The notes: generated by a model not told the origin, from the letters alone. Counted from the first letter of the stretch, positions 1 to 9,107 are shown. The stretch is 34,574 nucleotides of DNA from Pantoea phytobeneficialis (GCF_009728735.1 NZ_CP024636.1:4298165-4332738), one strand, 5' to 3'. Translations and numbers: made by a program.

Positions 1-32
1 CAGCGGGTTAACCGTCTGTCGCGAGGTGGCGT

Positions 33-60
33 ATATTACGCTTTCCTCCTTCAGAGTCAA
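33..60 (-). promoter_or_regulatory. rRNA operon P2 promoter
   Basis: On the minus strand the -35 TTGACT (55-60) and -10 TAATAT (33-38) are separated by 16 bp and followed by a GC-rich stretch. This matches the arrangement and much of the sequence of E. coli rrn P2 promoters (TTGACT, 16 bp, TATTAT). It drives an rRNA operon that leaves the window to the left; only about 30 nt of leader are present, so no rRNA gene is visible. Confidence 0.88.
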
Positions 61-142
61 TCTCTTTTTCGAGATTTTTCTCTGGCGGGATGAATCACTT
101 CGTCCCTCGCTGACCGTCTGCGTTGCCGCTTTGCCGTGTCAG

Positions 143-205
143 TGGAGGCGCATTATAGGGAGATAATTCTGACTGACAAGCGTTTATTGCAAAAAATTGA
201 CTGAG
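143..205 (-). promoter_or_regulatory. rRNA operon P1 promoter with UP element
   Basis: On the minus strand the -35 TTGTCA (174-179) lies 16 bp from a perfect -10 TATAAT (152-157). The discriminator GCGCCTCC is GC-rich and the likely start is A at 143, as in E. coli rrn P1 promoters, which are controlled by ppGpp, DksA and initiating-NTP levels. The A/T-rich block just upstream (about 182-203) sits where the alpha-CTD-binding UP element is expected. P1 and P2 are about 115 bp apart, the usual tandem layout. Confidence 0.9.
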
Positions 206-382
206 CGCTACTTTTTTATACGAACGATTTAAAAACAGGCATTTTGCGATGAAGAAACAGCCAAAAGCGCCGCCCTCTCGGCACAAATCATCGTAATGGC
301 CTCAAACGTAAGTGCTATCCTGTTGGTCCAATCGCAGTTTTTCCCCTGCTGCAGACAGAATTTTATTAAAGAAGGACTTTAA
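206..382. other. Gap between rrn promoters and hsrA
   Basis: This stretch holds the upstream side of rrn P1, where FIS sites normally lie; the T/A-rich run around 208-240 is compatible but I cannot call individual FIS sites. It also holds the 5' untranslated region of hsrA, with the ribosome binding site AAGGA at about 372-376. In E. coli yieP lies between hsrA and the rRNA operon; here I see no coding sequence. Confidence 0.6.
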
Positions 383-1786
383 ATGATTCGCTCCGCGCGC
401 AGTATGGCCGGTTTGCCCTGGATCGCCGCTATGGCATTTTTCATGCAATCGCTTGATGCCACTATCCTCAACACCGCGCTCCCTGCCATTGCGACCAGCC
501 TCCAACGCTCTCCCCTTGCCATGCAATCCGCCGTTATCAGCTACACACTGACCGTAGCGATGCTAATTCCTGTCAGCGGCTGGCTGGCAGATCGCTTCGG
601 TACACGCAAAATCTTTATCCTTGCAGTAACCCTGTTTACCCTCGGTTCACTGGCCTGCGCCTTGTCTGGCAGCCTGAGCCTGCTGGTAATTTCGCGCGTG
701 GTGCAGGGGATTGGCGGAGCCATGATGATGCCCGTTGCGCGACTGGCGTTGCTGCGAGCCTATCCACGCAGTGAATTACTGCCGGTTCTCAACTTTGTCA
801 CCATGCCCGGTCTGGTTGGGCCGATACTCGGTCCCATGCTCGGCGGCTTGCTGGTCACCTATGCCAGTTGGCACTGGATTTTCCTGATTAACATTCCCAT
901 CGGCCTGCTTGGTATCTTTTATGCGCGCAAGTACATGCCGGATTTCACGACACCCAAACGCCGCTTCGACTTTGGCGGCTTTGTGTTATTTGGCGTAGGT
1001 TTAGTGTTGATCTCGATTGGCATCGAACTGTTCGGCGAACGTATTGTGTCGCCCTGGCAGGCAACCGCCGTCCTGTTTACCGGTGTATTGTTGTTGCTTC
1101 TTTATATAGTACATGCGCGCCGCCATCCGGCACCGTTGATCAGTTTGCCGATGTTTAAAACCCGCACCTTTTCCATCGGCATCATTGGCAATATCGCCTC
1201 ACGTCTTGGAACTGGTTGTATTCCCTTTCTGATGCCGTTGATGTTGCAGGTTGGCTTTGGTTATCCCGCGATTATCGCCGGTTGCATGATGGGGCCGACC
1301 GCCATCGGTTCGTTACTGGCGAAATCCACCGTTACCCAAGTCTTGCGACGCTTTGGTTATCGCCACACGCTGGTCGGTATTTCGGTCATTATCGGCTTCC
1401 TGATTGCCTCCTTCTCGCTGCAAACGCCAGGAGGAAGTGTGTTATTGCTGCTGCTGGCGTTGTTTGTGCTGGGAATGGCAATGTCGACACAGTTCACGGC
1501 GATGAACACCATCACCCTGGCGGATCTGAATGATGAGAACGCCAGCGGTGGCAATAGCGTGCTGGCGGTAACGCAGCAACTGTCCATCAGCTTTGGGGTG
1601 GCGGTGAGTGCCGCCGTGTTGCGCTTTTATCAGGAATTTGACGGCACCACGGTACAACATTTCCATGCCACCTTCCTGACGATGGGGGTGATCACGGTAC
1701 TGGCCGCGTTTACCTTTATGTTGCTGCGCAATGGCGATGGCCGCCATTTGATCACTAACCGCGATAAAAAGAAGAAAAGCGCTTAA
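383..1786 (+). CDS. hsrA: MFS multidrug-type exporter HsrA (YieO), DHA2 family
   Basis: A 467-residue integral inner-membrane protein of the major facilitator superfamily, drug:H+ antiporter-2 type with about 14 helices. The opening [17 protein letters not shown], the motif-A-like loop [11 protein letters not shown] near residue 65, and the segment [12 protein letters not shown] (the MFS motif-C type shared by antiporters) all align with E. coli HsrA/YieO as I remember it. The E. coli gene was named from overexpression phenotypes linked to homocysteine resistance; the natural substrate is uncertain. Start chosen at the ATG after AAGGA. It lies directly next to the rRNA promoters, without yieP, and converges on rbsR, with the two stop codons sharing the palindrome TTAA. 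The lysine-rich C-terminus (KKKKSA) is likely cytoplasmic. Confidence 0.9.
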   Translation: MIRSARSMAGLPWIAAMAFFMQSLDATILNTALPAIATSLQRSPLAMQSAVISYTLTVAMLIPVSGWLADRFGTRKIFILAVTLFTLGSLACALSGSLSLLVISRVVQGIGGAMMMPVARLALLRAYPRSELLPVLNFVTMPGLVGPILGPMLGGLLVTYASWHWIFLINIPIGLLGIFYARKYMPDFTTPKRRFDFGGFVLFGVGLVLISIGIELFGERIVSPWQATAVLFTGVLLLLLYIVHARRHPAPLISLPMFKTRTFSIGIIGNIASRLGTGCIPFLMPLMLQVGFGYPAIIAGCMMGPTAIGSLLAKSTVTQVLRRFGYRHTLVGISVIIGFLIASFSLQTPGGSVLLLLLALFVLGMAMSTQFTAMNTITLADLNDENASGGNSVLAVTQQLSISFGVAVSAAVLRFYQEFDGTTVQHFHATFLTMGVITVLAAFTFMLLRNGDGRHLITNRDKKKKSA

Positions 1787-2775
1787 ACCGAACCGCGCTC
1801 CACCAGCTCCGGCGTCAGGACCAGCGTTTGCTGACTGGCGTCGGGATCGCTCATGCGATGAATCAGGGTATCAATCGCCAGCTCTCCCAACTCATCCTTT
1901 GGCTGATGGACGGTGCTTAACGGCGGCGTGAGATAACGCGCCAATTCAATGTTGTCGTATCCCATCACCGCAATATCCTGCGGTACGCGCAGACCAGCCT
2001 GAAACAGCGCATGGTAGACACCCACAGCCATCGCATCATTGCTGGTAAAGACCGCTTCCGGCAGCGGATCCAGCGTCAGCAACTGATTCATGGCGTTAAA
2101 ACCACCCTGAAACTCAAAGTCACCATCAACGACGTAGCCCGGCAGCACCGGCAATCCACTGTTGGACATTGCTTTCTGGAAGCCATCCAGACGCAGTCGC
2201 GCCGGGGTTTTATCCAGCGGCCCGGCAATGCAGGCAATACGACGATAGCCACGATCGATCAGATGCTGGGTGGCCATCTCACCGCCCAGCAGCGCGTTAT
2301 CCTGAATAATGTCGCCACGCCCTTCAAACGGTGCCCAATCCATCATCACCATCGGAATCGACGGATAGCGATTCAGAATATCCGCCGAGGGCAGGTGGGT
2401 TTCCGTACACATGATCAGCAGGCCATCAACGCGCTTTTGCAACAGCGTTTCCAGGCTGCGATTCATGCGCTCCTCATCACCTTCGGTGTTACACAGAATC
2501 AAACTGTAGCCACGCTCATAACAACTGTTCTCAACGCCGCGCACCACTTCGGAATAGAAGGGGTTATTGCTGGCCGTCAGGAGCATACCAATGGTGCGTG
2601 TCTGATTTATTTTCAGGCTACGTGCGAGGGCAGATGGGGCGTAATTCAGGGAACGGATGGCCTGCTCCACCTTTTCACGCACCTGCTCGCTAACAAAGCG
2701 ATTGTTATTAATGACGTGTGAAACGGTGGAGGTGGAGACGCCCGCGAGACGGGCGACATCTTTCATGGTAGCCAA
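1783..2775 (-). CDS. rbsR: Ribose operon repressor RbsR (LacI/GalR family)
   Basis: A 330-residue LacI-family regulator, the same length as E. coli RbsR. The N-terminal helix-turn-helix reads [20 protein letters not shown]; a hinge helix ([13 protein letters not shown], about residues 48-60) and a periplasmic-binding-protein-like effector domain follow. The family represses the rbs operon and responds to ribose or a derivative. The reading frame stays open upstream into rbsK, so I chose the TTG at 2773-2775, which gives the family's usual MATMKDV start and lies four bases after the rbsK stop; an ATG three codons further in is the alternative. As last gene of rbsDACBKR it is translated next to rbsK and likely controls its own operon through the palindromes at 7595-7610 and 7674-7685. 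Confidence 0.95.
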   Translation of the reverse strand: MATMKDVARLAGVSTSTVSHVINNNRFVSEQVREKVEQAIRSLNYAPSALARSLKINQTRTIGMLLTASNNPFYSEVVRGVENSCYERGYSLILCNTEGDEERMNRSLETLLQKRVDGLLIMCTETHLPSADILNRYPSIPMVMMDWAPFEGRGDIIQDNALLGGEMATQHLIDRGYRRIACIAGPLDKTPARLRLDGFQKAMSNSGLPVLPGYVVDGDFEFQGGFNAMNQLLTLDPLPEAVFTSNDAMAVGVYHALFQAGLRVPQDIAVMGYDNIELARYLTPPLSTVHQPKDELGELAIDTLIHRMSDPDASQQTLVLTPELVERGSV

Positions 2776-2779
2776 ACGC

Positions 2780-3709
2780 TTAGCCCTGTTGTTGCAGGAA
2801 GGCATCAATCTCGGTACGCCACGGCACCGAGGGCTGAGCGCCTGGGCGCGTAACGGCAATAGCCGCCGCCGCATGCGCGAAACGTACCGCATCATGCATC
2901 AAGACACCTTCCAGACGGGCGGTAATAAACGCGCCATTGAAGGTATCGCCAGCCGCGATGGTGTCGACAGCCTGTACGCTAAAGCCAGGAATGCGTACAC
3001 CCTCGCCTTTCTCGCTCAACCAGACACCGCGACGGCCCAGCGTAATCAACACCGTCTGAATACCTTTGCTGTGCAATGCCGCCGCTGCACGCGCCGCATC
3101 TTCATCGCTTTTCACTGCGATGCCGGTGAGAATTTCCGCTTCGGTTTCGTTCGGCGTGATGACATCAATCAGCGCCAGCAATTCATCGGAAAGATGCGTG
3201 GCAGGAGCCGGATTAAGAATCACCTGCGTCTGCTGCGCTTTGGCGATTTTCGCCGCCGCCAGCACGCTTTCCAGCGGCGATTCCAGTTGCATCAACAACG
3301 CATCTGCATCCGCGATCACCTGTTGATGGCGATCAACGCAGGCAGGCGTTAACGCCGCATTGGCACCGGAATAGATGCCGATATTGTTTTCACCTTCGCC
3401 ATTCACGAAGATCATCGCCACACCGGTGGCTTCATCCGCTACGGTTTCCACCGGCGCGGTATCAATTCGGTCCTGTTGCAGCTGCTGGCGGATACGCTCG
3501 CCAATATCATCAGCGCCCACACAGGCAATAAAGGCGATATCGGCACCTGCGCGCCCGGCTGCTACCGCCTGATTAGCCCCTTTGCCGCCAAAGGCAATCT
3601 GATACTGTTTCCCGATCACCGTTTCGCCCGGACGTGGAAAGTGGGCGAGGTTAAGGATGTGATCGGCATTGATGCTGCCAAGTACGGCCAGTTTTGCGCT
3701 TTTGCTCAT
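2780..3709 (-). CDS. rbsK: Ribokinase RbsK
   Basis: A cytoplasmic PfkB-family sugar kinase of 309 residues, identical in length to E. coli RbsK; it phosphorylates D-ribose to ribose 5-phosphate with ATP. Family signatures are the N-terminal [15 protein letters not shown] ribose-binding motif, [13 protein letters not shown], and the C-terminal [13 protein letters not shown] motif carrying the catalytic Asp (GAGD-type anion hole). The open frame extends 11 codons upstream to a TTG inside a hairpin; I chose the ATG at 3709 because it gives the conserved start just before [15 protein letters not shown]. The ribosome binding site is weak. It follows rbsB after a strong intercistronic hairpin and precedes rbsR by four bases. 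Confidence 0.96.
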   Translation of the reverse strand: MSKSAKLAVLGSINADHILNLAHFPRPGETVIGKQYQIAFGGKGANQAVAAGRAGADIAFIACVGADDIGERIRQQLQQDRIDTAPVETVADEATGVAMIFVNGEGENNIGIYSGANAALTPACVDRHQQVIADADALLMQLESPLESVLAAAKIAKAQQTQVILNPAPATHLSDELLALIDVITPNETEAEILTGIAVKSDEDAARAAAALHSKGIQTVLITLGRRGVWLSEKGEGVRIPGFSVQAVDTIAAGDTFNGAFITARLEGVLMHDAVRFAHAAAAIAVTRPGAQPSVPWRTEIDAFLQQQG

Positions 3710-3730
3710 AGGGAGTGATCCATCAAAGTT

Positions 3731-3751
3731 GCGCCACCTCAATGGTGGCGC
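3731..3751. other. rbsB-rbsK intercistronic hairpin
   Basis: A perfect 8-bp GC-rich inverted repeat (GCGCCACC / GGTGGCGC) with a 5-nt loop lies between the rbsB stop and the rbsK start. No T-run follows, so it is more likely a processing or mRNA-stability element that leaves more rbsB message than rbsKR message than a full terminator. That would fit the high demand for the periplasmic binding protein. Confidence 0.6.
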
Positions 3752-3774
3752 GTTGCCCTGCTTTTCTTCGCGTG

Positions 3775-4650
3775 TTATTTGGTAACCAGTTTCAGATCGA
3801 CCGGGTTGATCGCCTGCACTTTTTCACCTTTCAATACTTTATCCGCAGTCTCTACGCCGATGATACCAATCTTGTCAGGCATCTGCGCAACGGTCGCAGT
3901 CAGTTTACCGGCTTCTACCGCTTTTACACCGTCAGCGGTGCCGTCAAAGCCCACCACCACCACATCGGTTTTACCGGCGGTTTGCAGTGCGCGCAGTGCG
4001 CCCAGCGCCATTTCGTCGTTCTGTGCGAATACAGCCTGCACATCCGGATGCGCCTGCAACAGGTTCTGCATCACGTTCAGACCTTTGGTACGGTCAAAAT
4101 CCGCTGGCTGGCTGGCGAGGATATTGAATTTATGTGCATCGGCAGCCTGTTTGAAGCCATCACCGCGCTCACGCGCCGCTGACGTACCGGCAATACCCTG
4201 CAACTCGATGATTTTCGCGCCATCACCCAGTTTTTTCGCAATGAAGTCACCCGCCATTTTGCCGCCAAAGCGGTTGTCAGATGCCACATGACTCACCACC
4301 TTGCCCTGTGACGCTACGCGGTCGAGGGTGATCACCGGAATATTCGCCTGGTTCGCCATCTTCACGGCGTTGCCTACGGCATCAGAGTCGGTAGGGTTAA
4401 TCAGCATCAGTTTGGTGCCACGCACGGTGAGGTCCTGCACGTTCGCCAGCTCTTTCGCCGGGTTGTTCTGCGAGTCCAGCACCACCAGGTTATAACCCAG
4501 CTTGTCGGCTTCTTTCTGTGCGCCATCTTTCAGCGCCACAAAGAACGGGTTGTTCAGGGTAGAAACCACCAGAGCGATAGTATCCTTCGCCATCGCGCTG
4601 GCACTCAGAGTGGCGCCAAGAATGACGGCCAATGCGGTTAACTTTTTCAT
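3775..4650 (-). CDS. rbsB: Periplasmic D-ribose-binding protein RbsB
   Basis: A 291-residue substrate-binding protein of the ribose ABC transporter and ligand presenter to the Trg-type chemoreceptor in relatives. The first 21 residues form a classic Sec signal peptide ([21 protein letters not shown], then KDTIAL). The mature part shows the type I periplasmic-binding fold landmarks: [16 protein letters not shown] near the N-terminus, the ribose-contacting TLDRVASQG and [15 protein letters not shown] segments, [15 protein letters not shown] and [12 protein letters not shown]. coli RbsB is 296 residues, so this is essentially full length. A ribosome binding site AGGATG stands before the ATG. It lies between rbsC and rbsK in the operon. 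Confidence 0.97.
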   Translation of the reverse strand: MKKLTALAVILGATLSASAMAKDTIALVVSTLNNPFFVALKDGAQKEADKLGYNLVVLDSQNNPAKELANVQDLTVRGTKLMLINPTDSDAVGNAVKMANQANIPVITLDRVASQGKVVSHVASDNRFGGKMAGDFIAKKLGDGAKIIELQGIAGTSAARERGDGFKQAADAHKFNILASQPADFDRTKGLNVMQNLLQAHPDVQAVFAQNDEMALGALRALQTAGKTDVVVVGFDGTADGVKAVEAGKLTATVAQMPDKIGIIGVETADKVLKGEKVQAINPVDLKLVTK

Positions 4651-4676
4651 GAATTCATCCTGTGTGAAGGTCAGAG

Positions 4677-5648
4677 TTATTTACTGCTTTTGTTATCCAC
4701 CAGCACTGCCAGCAGAATTACCACTGCTTTTACAATCATTTGATAGTAAGAGGAGACACCTAACAGATTGAGGCCGTTGTTCAGGAAGCCGAGAATCAAT
4801 GCCCCGATCAGCGTCCCCATGATACGACCTTTACCACCCGCCAGGCTGGTACCGCCCAACACCACAGCGGCGATCGCATCCAGTTCATAACCCGTGCCCG
4901 CTGTCGGCTGCGCTGATGAAAGACGCGCTACCTCAATGGTGCCCGCCAGCGCCGCCAACATGCCGCACAGTGAATAGACGATAATTTTGACGCGGTTAAC
5001 GTTGATACCAGACAAACGCGTGGCCGCTTCATTGCCACCCAGCGCGTAGATATAACGCCCCAGACGCGTGTGATGCAGCATGTACCAGGCCAGCGCGAAC
5101 ACCACCGCCATCAACCATACCGGGGTCGGGATGCCCAGAGGGCGACCAATACCGAACCAGCCAAACAGGTCGGCGTTGTCGCTAAAGCCGGTATTAATTG
5201 GGCTGCCGTCGGTGTAAACCATAGTGACGCCACGCAGCAGCAGCATCATCACCAGGGTGGCGATAAACGCCTGCACTTTGCCGCGTGCCACAATGGTGCC
5301 GGTGATGCCGCCAATCAAGGCACCCAATGCCAGCGCAGCCGCTACCGCCACCAGCGCATTAACTTCGTGCCCCACAATCGAGGCGGCCACCGCGCCGGTC
5401 AACGCCAGCAGCGAGCCAACGGACAGATCGATACCAGAGGTCAGGATCACCAGCGTCATTCCCACCGCCATAATGGCGTTGACCGAGGTCTGTTGCAGGA
5501 TGTTGAACAAGTTGGCGACGGTGAAGAAATTCGGGCTTAGGCTGGCGACCACGGCGATCAGCACAATCAGCGCAATCAGCGATTTTTGCTCCAGCAACCA
5601 GGCTTTGCTGAACCAGCGACGGCTGGCGGGTAAGGTTTGGGTACTCAT
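4677..5648 (-). CDS. rbsC: Ribose ABC transporter permease RbsC
   Basis: A 323-residue polytopic inner-membrane permease that forms the ribose channel with RbsA. Hydrophobic segments cover most of the protein; the BPD_transp_2 signature [18 protein letters not shown] is at about residues 67-85, and the cytoplasmic coupling region [18 protein letters not shown] at about 203-220 is where the permease contacts the ATPase. Length matches the family (E. coli 321). The ATG overlaps the rbsA stop in an ATGA quartet, which suggests translational coupling. Confidence 0.96.
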   Translation of the reverse strand: MSTQTLPASRRWFSKAWLLEQKSLIALIVLIAVVASLSPNFFTVANLFNILQQTSVNAIMAVGMTLVILTSGIDLSVGSLLALTGAVAASIVGHEVNALVAVAAALALGALIGGITGTIVARGKVQAFIATLVMMLLLRGVTMVYTDGSPINTGFSDNADLFGWFGIGRPLGIPTPVWLMAVVFALAWYMLHHTRLGRYIYALGGNEAATRLSGINVNRVKIIVYSLCGMLAALAGTIEVARLSSAQPTAGTGYELDAIAAVVLGGTSLAGGKGRIMGTLIGALILGFLNNGLNLLGVSSYYQMIVKAVVILLAVLVDNKSSK

Positions 5649-7153
5649 ACAACTAACTCCTCGCTGTGTTGCTTACCGACTGCCGCTGCCATCAGGGATT
5701 CCTGGGTAGCCTGCTCACGGGTAAATTCGCCACTCAGATGGCCTTCATGCATCACCAGAATGCGATCGCTCATGCCCAGAACTTCCGGCATTTCGGACGA
5801 CACCAGGATGATGCTCAGCCCATCGGCTTTAAACTGGTTAATTAACTGATAAATCTCTTTTTTTGCCCCAACGTCCACACCGCGCGTCGGTTCATCAAGG
5901 ATCAAGACATTCGGTCGCGTCATCAGCCCACGGGCAATCGCCACTTTTTGCTGATTACCGCCAGAAAGCAGGCCGATCGGCTGCTCCATCGACGGGGTTT
6001 TCACATTGAACAGGCGGATAAAATCGCCCACCGCCAACTGTTCTTCCGCGTGTTTCAGGCTGCCATTACCCCGACTGAAGTAGCGCAGCGCGGTCAGGGA
6101 CATGTTTTCTTTTACCGACATGCCCAGCACCAGACCGTCGCGTTTGCGGTCTTCGGAGATATAGACGATGCCATTTGCCAGACCATCCTGTGGCGCATGC
6201 GTCACCACATCACGACCATCCAGCGTGACTTTTCCGCCGCTACGTGGCAGTGCGCCATATAACAGCTTCATCAGTTCGGTACGCCCCGCGCCCATCAGGC
6301 CGGAAACGCCCAGAATTTCGCCTTTACGCAGGTTAAAGCTAACGTCATGTACTCCCGGTCCGCTCAGGTTTTCCATCTGCAAACGCACGGCACCCGGAGC
6401 CTGGTCAAGATGCGGGTATTGTTCTTCCAGCTTGCGTCCGACCATCATCTCAATCAGGCTCTCTTCACTCAGCTCGCTGACTGGACGTTCGGCAATAAAC
6501 TGACCGTCACGGAACACCGTGACGTCATCGCAAATCTCAAAGATCTCTTTCATGCGGTGGGAAATGTAGACAATGCCGCAACCCTGCGCTTTCAACTCAT
6601 TGATCACGCGGAACAATGACAGGGTTTCGGTATCGGTCAGCGCATCCGTCGGCTCATCCATGATGATGACGCGCGACTGAAAGCTGAGAACCTTAGCGAT
6701 CTCCACCATCTGCTGGTCGCCAATCGACAAATCACCCACCAGCTTATGGCTGTTAAAACGCAGGTTCAGACGCGCTAACAGCGCATCCGCCTCGGCATAC
6801 ATCTTTTTCCACTCAATGCGGCCAAAACGGTTCACAAATTCGCGGCCAAGGAAGATGTTCTCCGCCACCGTCAATTGCGGGATCAGGTTAAGTTCCTGAT
6901 GAATGATGCCAATGCCCGCTTCCTGAGACGCTTTTGGCCCGGAGAACGTGGTTTCTTTACCCAGCCAATGCAGCGATCCGGCATCCATGCTGTAAATACC
7001 GGTCAGCACTTTCATCATGGTGGATTTACCGGCACCATTTTCTCCCACCAGCGCCATCACCCGACCAGGCCAGACGGCCAGTGAAGCCCCTTTCAGCGCT
7101 TTCACACCGGGAAATGACTTTTCAATCCCTTTGAGTTGCAATAACGGTTGCAT
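5645..7153 (-). CDS. rbsA: Ribose ABC transporter ATP-binding protein RbsA
   Basis: A 502-residue double ATPase that energises ribose import. The N-terminal nucleotide-binding domain has Walker [10 protein letters not shown] (37-45), signature LSIGDQQ and Walker [13 protein letters not shown]. The C-terminal domain has the degenerate P-loop GLMGAGRTE, signature LSGGNQQK and Walker [14 protein letters not shown] degenerate second site is normal for carbohydrate-uptake ABC proteins of the RbsA/MglA group. The gene follows rbsD after seven bases and overlaps rbsC by four. Confidence 0.97.
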   Translation of the reverse strand: MQPLLQLKGIEKSFPGVKALKGASLAVWPGRVMALVGENGAGKSTMMKVLTGIYSMDAGSLHWLGKETTFSGPKASQEAGIGIIHQELNLIPQLTVAENIFLGREFVNRFGRIEWKKMYAEADALLARLNLRFNSHKLVGDLSIGDQQMVEIAKVLSFQSRVIIMDEPTDALTDTETLSLFRVINELKAQGCGIVYISHRMKEIFEICDDVTVFRDGQFIAERPVSELSEESLIEMMVGRKLEEQYPHLDQAPGAVRLQMENLSGPGVHDVSFNLRKGEILGVSGLMGAGRTELMKLLYGALPRSGGKVTLDGRDVVTHAPQDGLANGIVYISEDRKRDGLVLGMSVKENMSLTALRYFSRGNGSLKHAEEQLAVGDFIRLFNVKTPSMEQPIGLLSGGNQQKVAIARGLMTRPNVLILDEPTRGVDVGAKKEIYQLINQFKADGLSIILVSSEMPEVLGMSDRILVMHEGHLSGEFTREQATQESLMAAAVGKQHSEELVV

Positions 7154-7160
7154 AGCGGCC

Positions 7161-7580
7161 TCAGAAGGTAACGCCCGCGCTCAGGATGACATTCGCATAC
7201 GGAGAGCACTCTCCGCTGCGAATGACCGCCTGACTACGCTGAGTCTGTTGTTTGAACTGTTCATGACTGGTGTAACGAATAGCGATGGTATTTCCCTGGT
7301 GTCGCTGCAAGGCATCGAGCACGGCGAGCAGTGCGCTATGGAGCTGCGGGTTGAACTGCTTAATCTCTTCCGCCATCAGGGCGCTCTCAACCTGCATCTC
7401 CTGAGTGACCACCTCAACAACCTGTAAAAACTCGGGCGTACCCGGCGTCAGCGCCAGATCAATACGTTGCGGCCCCACAGGAATGGGTAAACCCGCATCG
7501 GCAATCGTCAGCGTATCCGTGTGTCCCAGACGGGCAATCACATGAGAGATTTCAGCGTTTAACAAGCGACCTTTTTTCAT
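7161..7580 (-). CDS. rbsD: D-ribose pyranase RbsD
   Basis: First gene of the ribose operon, 139 residues as in E. coli. RbsD interconverts the beta-pyranose and beta-furanose forms of ribose, supplying the furanose form to ribokinase. The family landmarks are [18 protein letters not shown] near the N-terminus with the catalytic His, and the C-terminal [13 protein letters not shown]. The frame is open 18 codons further upstream, but that stretch overlaps the operator and putative transcription start, so I took the ATG at 7580, preceded by GGAG-type bases, which gives the family start MKKGRLLN. Confidence 0.95.
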   Translation of the reverse strand: MKKGRLLNAEISHVIARLGHTDTLTIADAGLPIPVGPQRIDLALTPGTPEFLQVVEVVTQEMQVESALMAEEIKQFNPQLHSALLAVLDALQRHQGNTIAIRYTSHEQFKQQTQRSQAVIRSGECSPYANVILSAGVTF

Positions 7581-7594
7581 TTCTTCCACTCCAC

Positions 7595-7610
7595 AGCGAA
7601 ACGTTTCGCT
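7595..7610. promoter_or_regulatory. RbsR operator O1
   Basis: A perfect 16-bp palindrome AGCGAAACGTTTCGCT, the same core as the E. coli rbs operator. It falls at and just after the predicted transcription start, so bound RbsR would block initiation. Confidence 0.9.
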
Positions 7611-7616
7611 GACCGG

Positions 7617-7644
7617 AGTGTATAAAAAATGCATAGCAACTCAA
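7617..7644 (-). promoter_or_regulatory. rbsD promoter
   Basis: On the minus strand TTGAGT (7639-7644) and TACACT (7617-7622) are spaced 16 bp apart, giving a start near 7610 at the edge of operator O1. The CRP-like site is centred about 60 bp upstream of this start, the class I activation distance. Assigned by position and resemblance only. Confidence 0.6.
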
Positions 7645-7658
7645 TGGCGGCATCACGG

Positions 7659-7680
7659 AAATGTGATCACCATCGAAACG
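7659..7680. promoter_or_regulatory. CRP-like site of the rbs promoter
   Basis: The first half AAATGTGATC matches the CRP consensus half-site at all ten positions; the second half is poor. The spacing to the predicted rbs start (about -60) and the conserved catabolite control of rbs operons support it. Its distal edge overlaps the second RbsR palindrome. Confidence 0.6.
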
Positions 7681-7685
7681 TTTCG
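7674..7685. promoter_or_regulatory. Second RbsR operator O2
   Basis: A perfect 12-bp palindrome CGAAACGTTTCG, identical to the centre of O1, centred 77 bp upstream of O1 and overlapping the CRP-like site. The flanking bases are less symmetrical than in O1, so it may be a weaker site used with O1 by looping or by excluding CRP. Confidence 0.65.
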
Positions 7686-7887
7686 CTTGTGCCAGAAAAT
7701 ATTTGAGTTAGGCGAGGAATAAATCAACCTCCGCTGACAACAGCATAAGAATTTTCACAATGAAGAAGAGAAATACCCCACGCAGTCAGAAGAAATTCCC
7801 TTCTCATCCTTATGTTAAGTTTTTTCAGAGGTAACGAAATGTGTATTTGTCATGGATAACAACGCAGGAATCGAAGGATCGAAGCTA

Positions 7888-8607
7888 ATGGATTTTAAAT
7901 TAAAAGCACTCACCAGCCTGATTACCGTTTCACTGGTGGCCGCCGCTTATGCCAATGAGGGGGACATAACACCCAATTACGCCACAACAAGCCCTGTCGC
8001 CATCGCTTCTGCCGATTTTAGTGTTACAAGTTCAGCAGAAGAATCCGTCCTGTATGAACTGGATGCTTCTGCAAGTCAGAATGCTGTCTCTTTCCGTTGG
8101 CGAGTAGCAGAAGGAAAGGGTGTCTTCTGGTTGCAGGAAAAACCGGGGGGAGGATGGAGAACCGAGGTTAATCAGGCGAAAGCAACAGCGCTGGTCCCGG
8201 CAAACCATACCGGCATTGCAGTTTATGAAGTCAGCGTAACGGACAAAGATGGCAACACCGATACCCGGCAAGTCACCATGACCGCCATTTCCCCGTTGTA
8301 TTCATCCGTTGAGGAAAATCTGGCTAAACCCACTGAATTTCCCGACTGGGGTGAAGAAAACACTTATATGGCGGGAGATAAGGTCACCTTCGCCGGGATT
8401 AAGTACATCGCGACAAAATGGACACAATCTACACCCGCTAATGGCGCAGGCTGGAAGTTTGCAGATCCGGAGCAGCTGCGGGAATGGAACAAATCAATGT
8501 CTTATTCCCGCAAAGATAAAGTCAGCTGGCAGGGAAAAGCCTGGAAAGCGGCGTACTGGACGCAGGGGAATACGCCAGGAGAACATTCCGTCTGGCTGGA
8601 ATTATAA
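7888..8607 (+). CDS. Secreted protein with Ig/PKD-like domain and two chitin-binding (CBM5/12) modules
   Basis: A predicted 239-residue exported protein. Residues 1-22 look like a Sec signal peptide ending AAAYA. Residues about 34-135 resemble a PKD/Ig-like beta domain (a YELDASASQNAVSFRW segment, then YEVSVTDKDGN). Two short repeats follow, about 154-192 and 200-237, with the aromatic pattern of CBM5/12 chitin-binding modules: W154, Y160, GDKV, Y173, W178, W189; then W200, Y206, KDKV, W219, Y223-W224, W236. Such module pairs usually sit on the end of chitinases or lytic polysaccharide monooxygenases, but no catalytic domain is present and the mature end is not His. I chose the ATG at 7888 because AGGA lies nine bases before it and it begins the signal peptide; the frame is open back to 7852. 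It may bind chitin on fungi or insects; function unproven. Confidence 0.7.
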   Translation: MDFKLKALTSLITVSLVAAAYANEGDITPNYATTSPVAIASADFSVTSSAEESVLYELDASASQNAVSFRWRVAEGKGVFWLQEKPGGGWRTEVNQAKATALVPANHTGIAVYEVSVTDKDGNTDTRQVTMTAISPLYSSVEENLAKPTEFPDWGEENTYMAGDKVTFAGIKYIATKWTQSTPANGAGWKFADPEQLREWNKSMSYSRKDKVSWQGKAWKAAYWTQGNTPGEHSVWLEL

Positions 8608-8630
8608 GCGGGCTGCCGGAGCAGCCCCGC
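8608..8630. terminator. Hairpin between the chitin-binding gene and ygiW
   Basis: Immediately after the TAA of the plus-strand gene, GCGGGCTGC pairs with GCAGCCCCGC around a CGGA loop with one bulged C. There is no clear T-run on either strand, so it is at best a weak bidirectional terminator between convergent genes. Confidence 0.45.
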
Positions 8631-8637
8631 CAGATTA

Positions 8638-9033
8638 TCAGGGGAGTTTTCTGACCTGTTTCACGTCCAGTTCAATGGCGTTGAAATCCTTATCCAACTC
8701 ACCGGTTAACTCAACGCGATCTTTTGGCGAAATGGTTTGCCCGTCCCAGCGTTTGTGATCGATTTCGACCTTCATGGTGCCGGTATCATCGCGGAACAGA
8801 TAATCCTCTTTGCCGATTTGCTTATCCAGATAACCACGCACGGTGATCCAGCTATCGTCCTTCATCTCCTCAGCCTGCTTAACCGTCACGACACTGGTGT
8901 TACCAGCCTGAAAGCCACCGGAGTGACTTTGTACCGCCGGCGCATTCGGGTCAACAAATCCACCCTGCTGTGCCGCCAGAACCGGCATGGAAGCCAGTGC
9001 AACGATTGCGAAAAGTGCTGCATGCTTTTTCAT
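8638..9033 (-). CDS. ygiW: Periplasmic BOF/OB-fold stress protein YgiW (VisP)
   Basis: A 131-residue exported protein of the YgiW/YdeI (BOF) family. Residues 1-21 form a signal peptide ending LAAQQGGF; the rest is an OB-fold domain with DDSWITVRGYLDKQIG, YLFRDDTGTMKVEIDHKRW, PKDRVELTGELDKD and a DVKQVRK end, all close to E. coli YgiW. In Salmonella the protein (VisP) is linked to stress resistance and virulence. It is divergent from qseBC, the same arrangement as in E. coli, and shares a QseB box with it, which suggests joint control by the two-component system. Confidence 0.9.
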   Translation of the reverse strand: MKKHAALFAIVALASMPVLAAQQGGFVDPNAPAVQSHSGGFQAGNTSVVTVKQAEEMKDDSWITVRGYLDKQIGKEDYLFRDDTGTMKVEIDHKRWDGQTISPKDRVELTGELDKDFNAIELDVKQVRKLP

Positions 9034-9090
9034 ATTTTCACCTCTTCTCCATGAATGTGCGGAATACGGGGGCTATTTCAACATAAGGTT

Positions 9091-9107
9091 CTTAACAGGA
9101 TCTTAAG
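9091..9107 (+). promoter_or_regulatory. QseB (PmrA-type) box
   Basis: The direct repeat CTTAAC-AGGAT-CTTAAG fits the published QseB/PmrA box pattern of two CTTAA half-sites spaced 11 bp start to start. A TAAAAT at 9122-9127 is a possible -10, which would put the box over the -35 region as expected for an activator of this family. It lies in the ygiW-qseB divergent interval. Confidence 0.7.

Noticed and set aside
95..286. Possible small gene at the left edge, minus strand
   Set aside because: It covers the rRNA P1 promoter and UP element; the frame is accidental.
2011..3352. Two plus-strand frames of over 230 codons across rbsR and rbsK
   Set aside because: Both are antisense to well-conserved genes and have the composition of mirror frames.
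7760..7834. 24-codon basic reading frame MKKRNTPRSQKK... ahead of the chitin-binding gene
   Set aside because: Only a weak ribosome binding site, no known homologue, and just one of several short ATG frames in this gap; not enough to call a gene or leader peptide.
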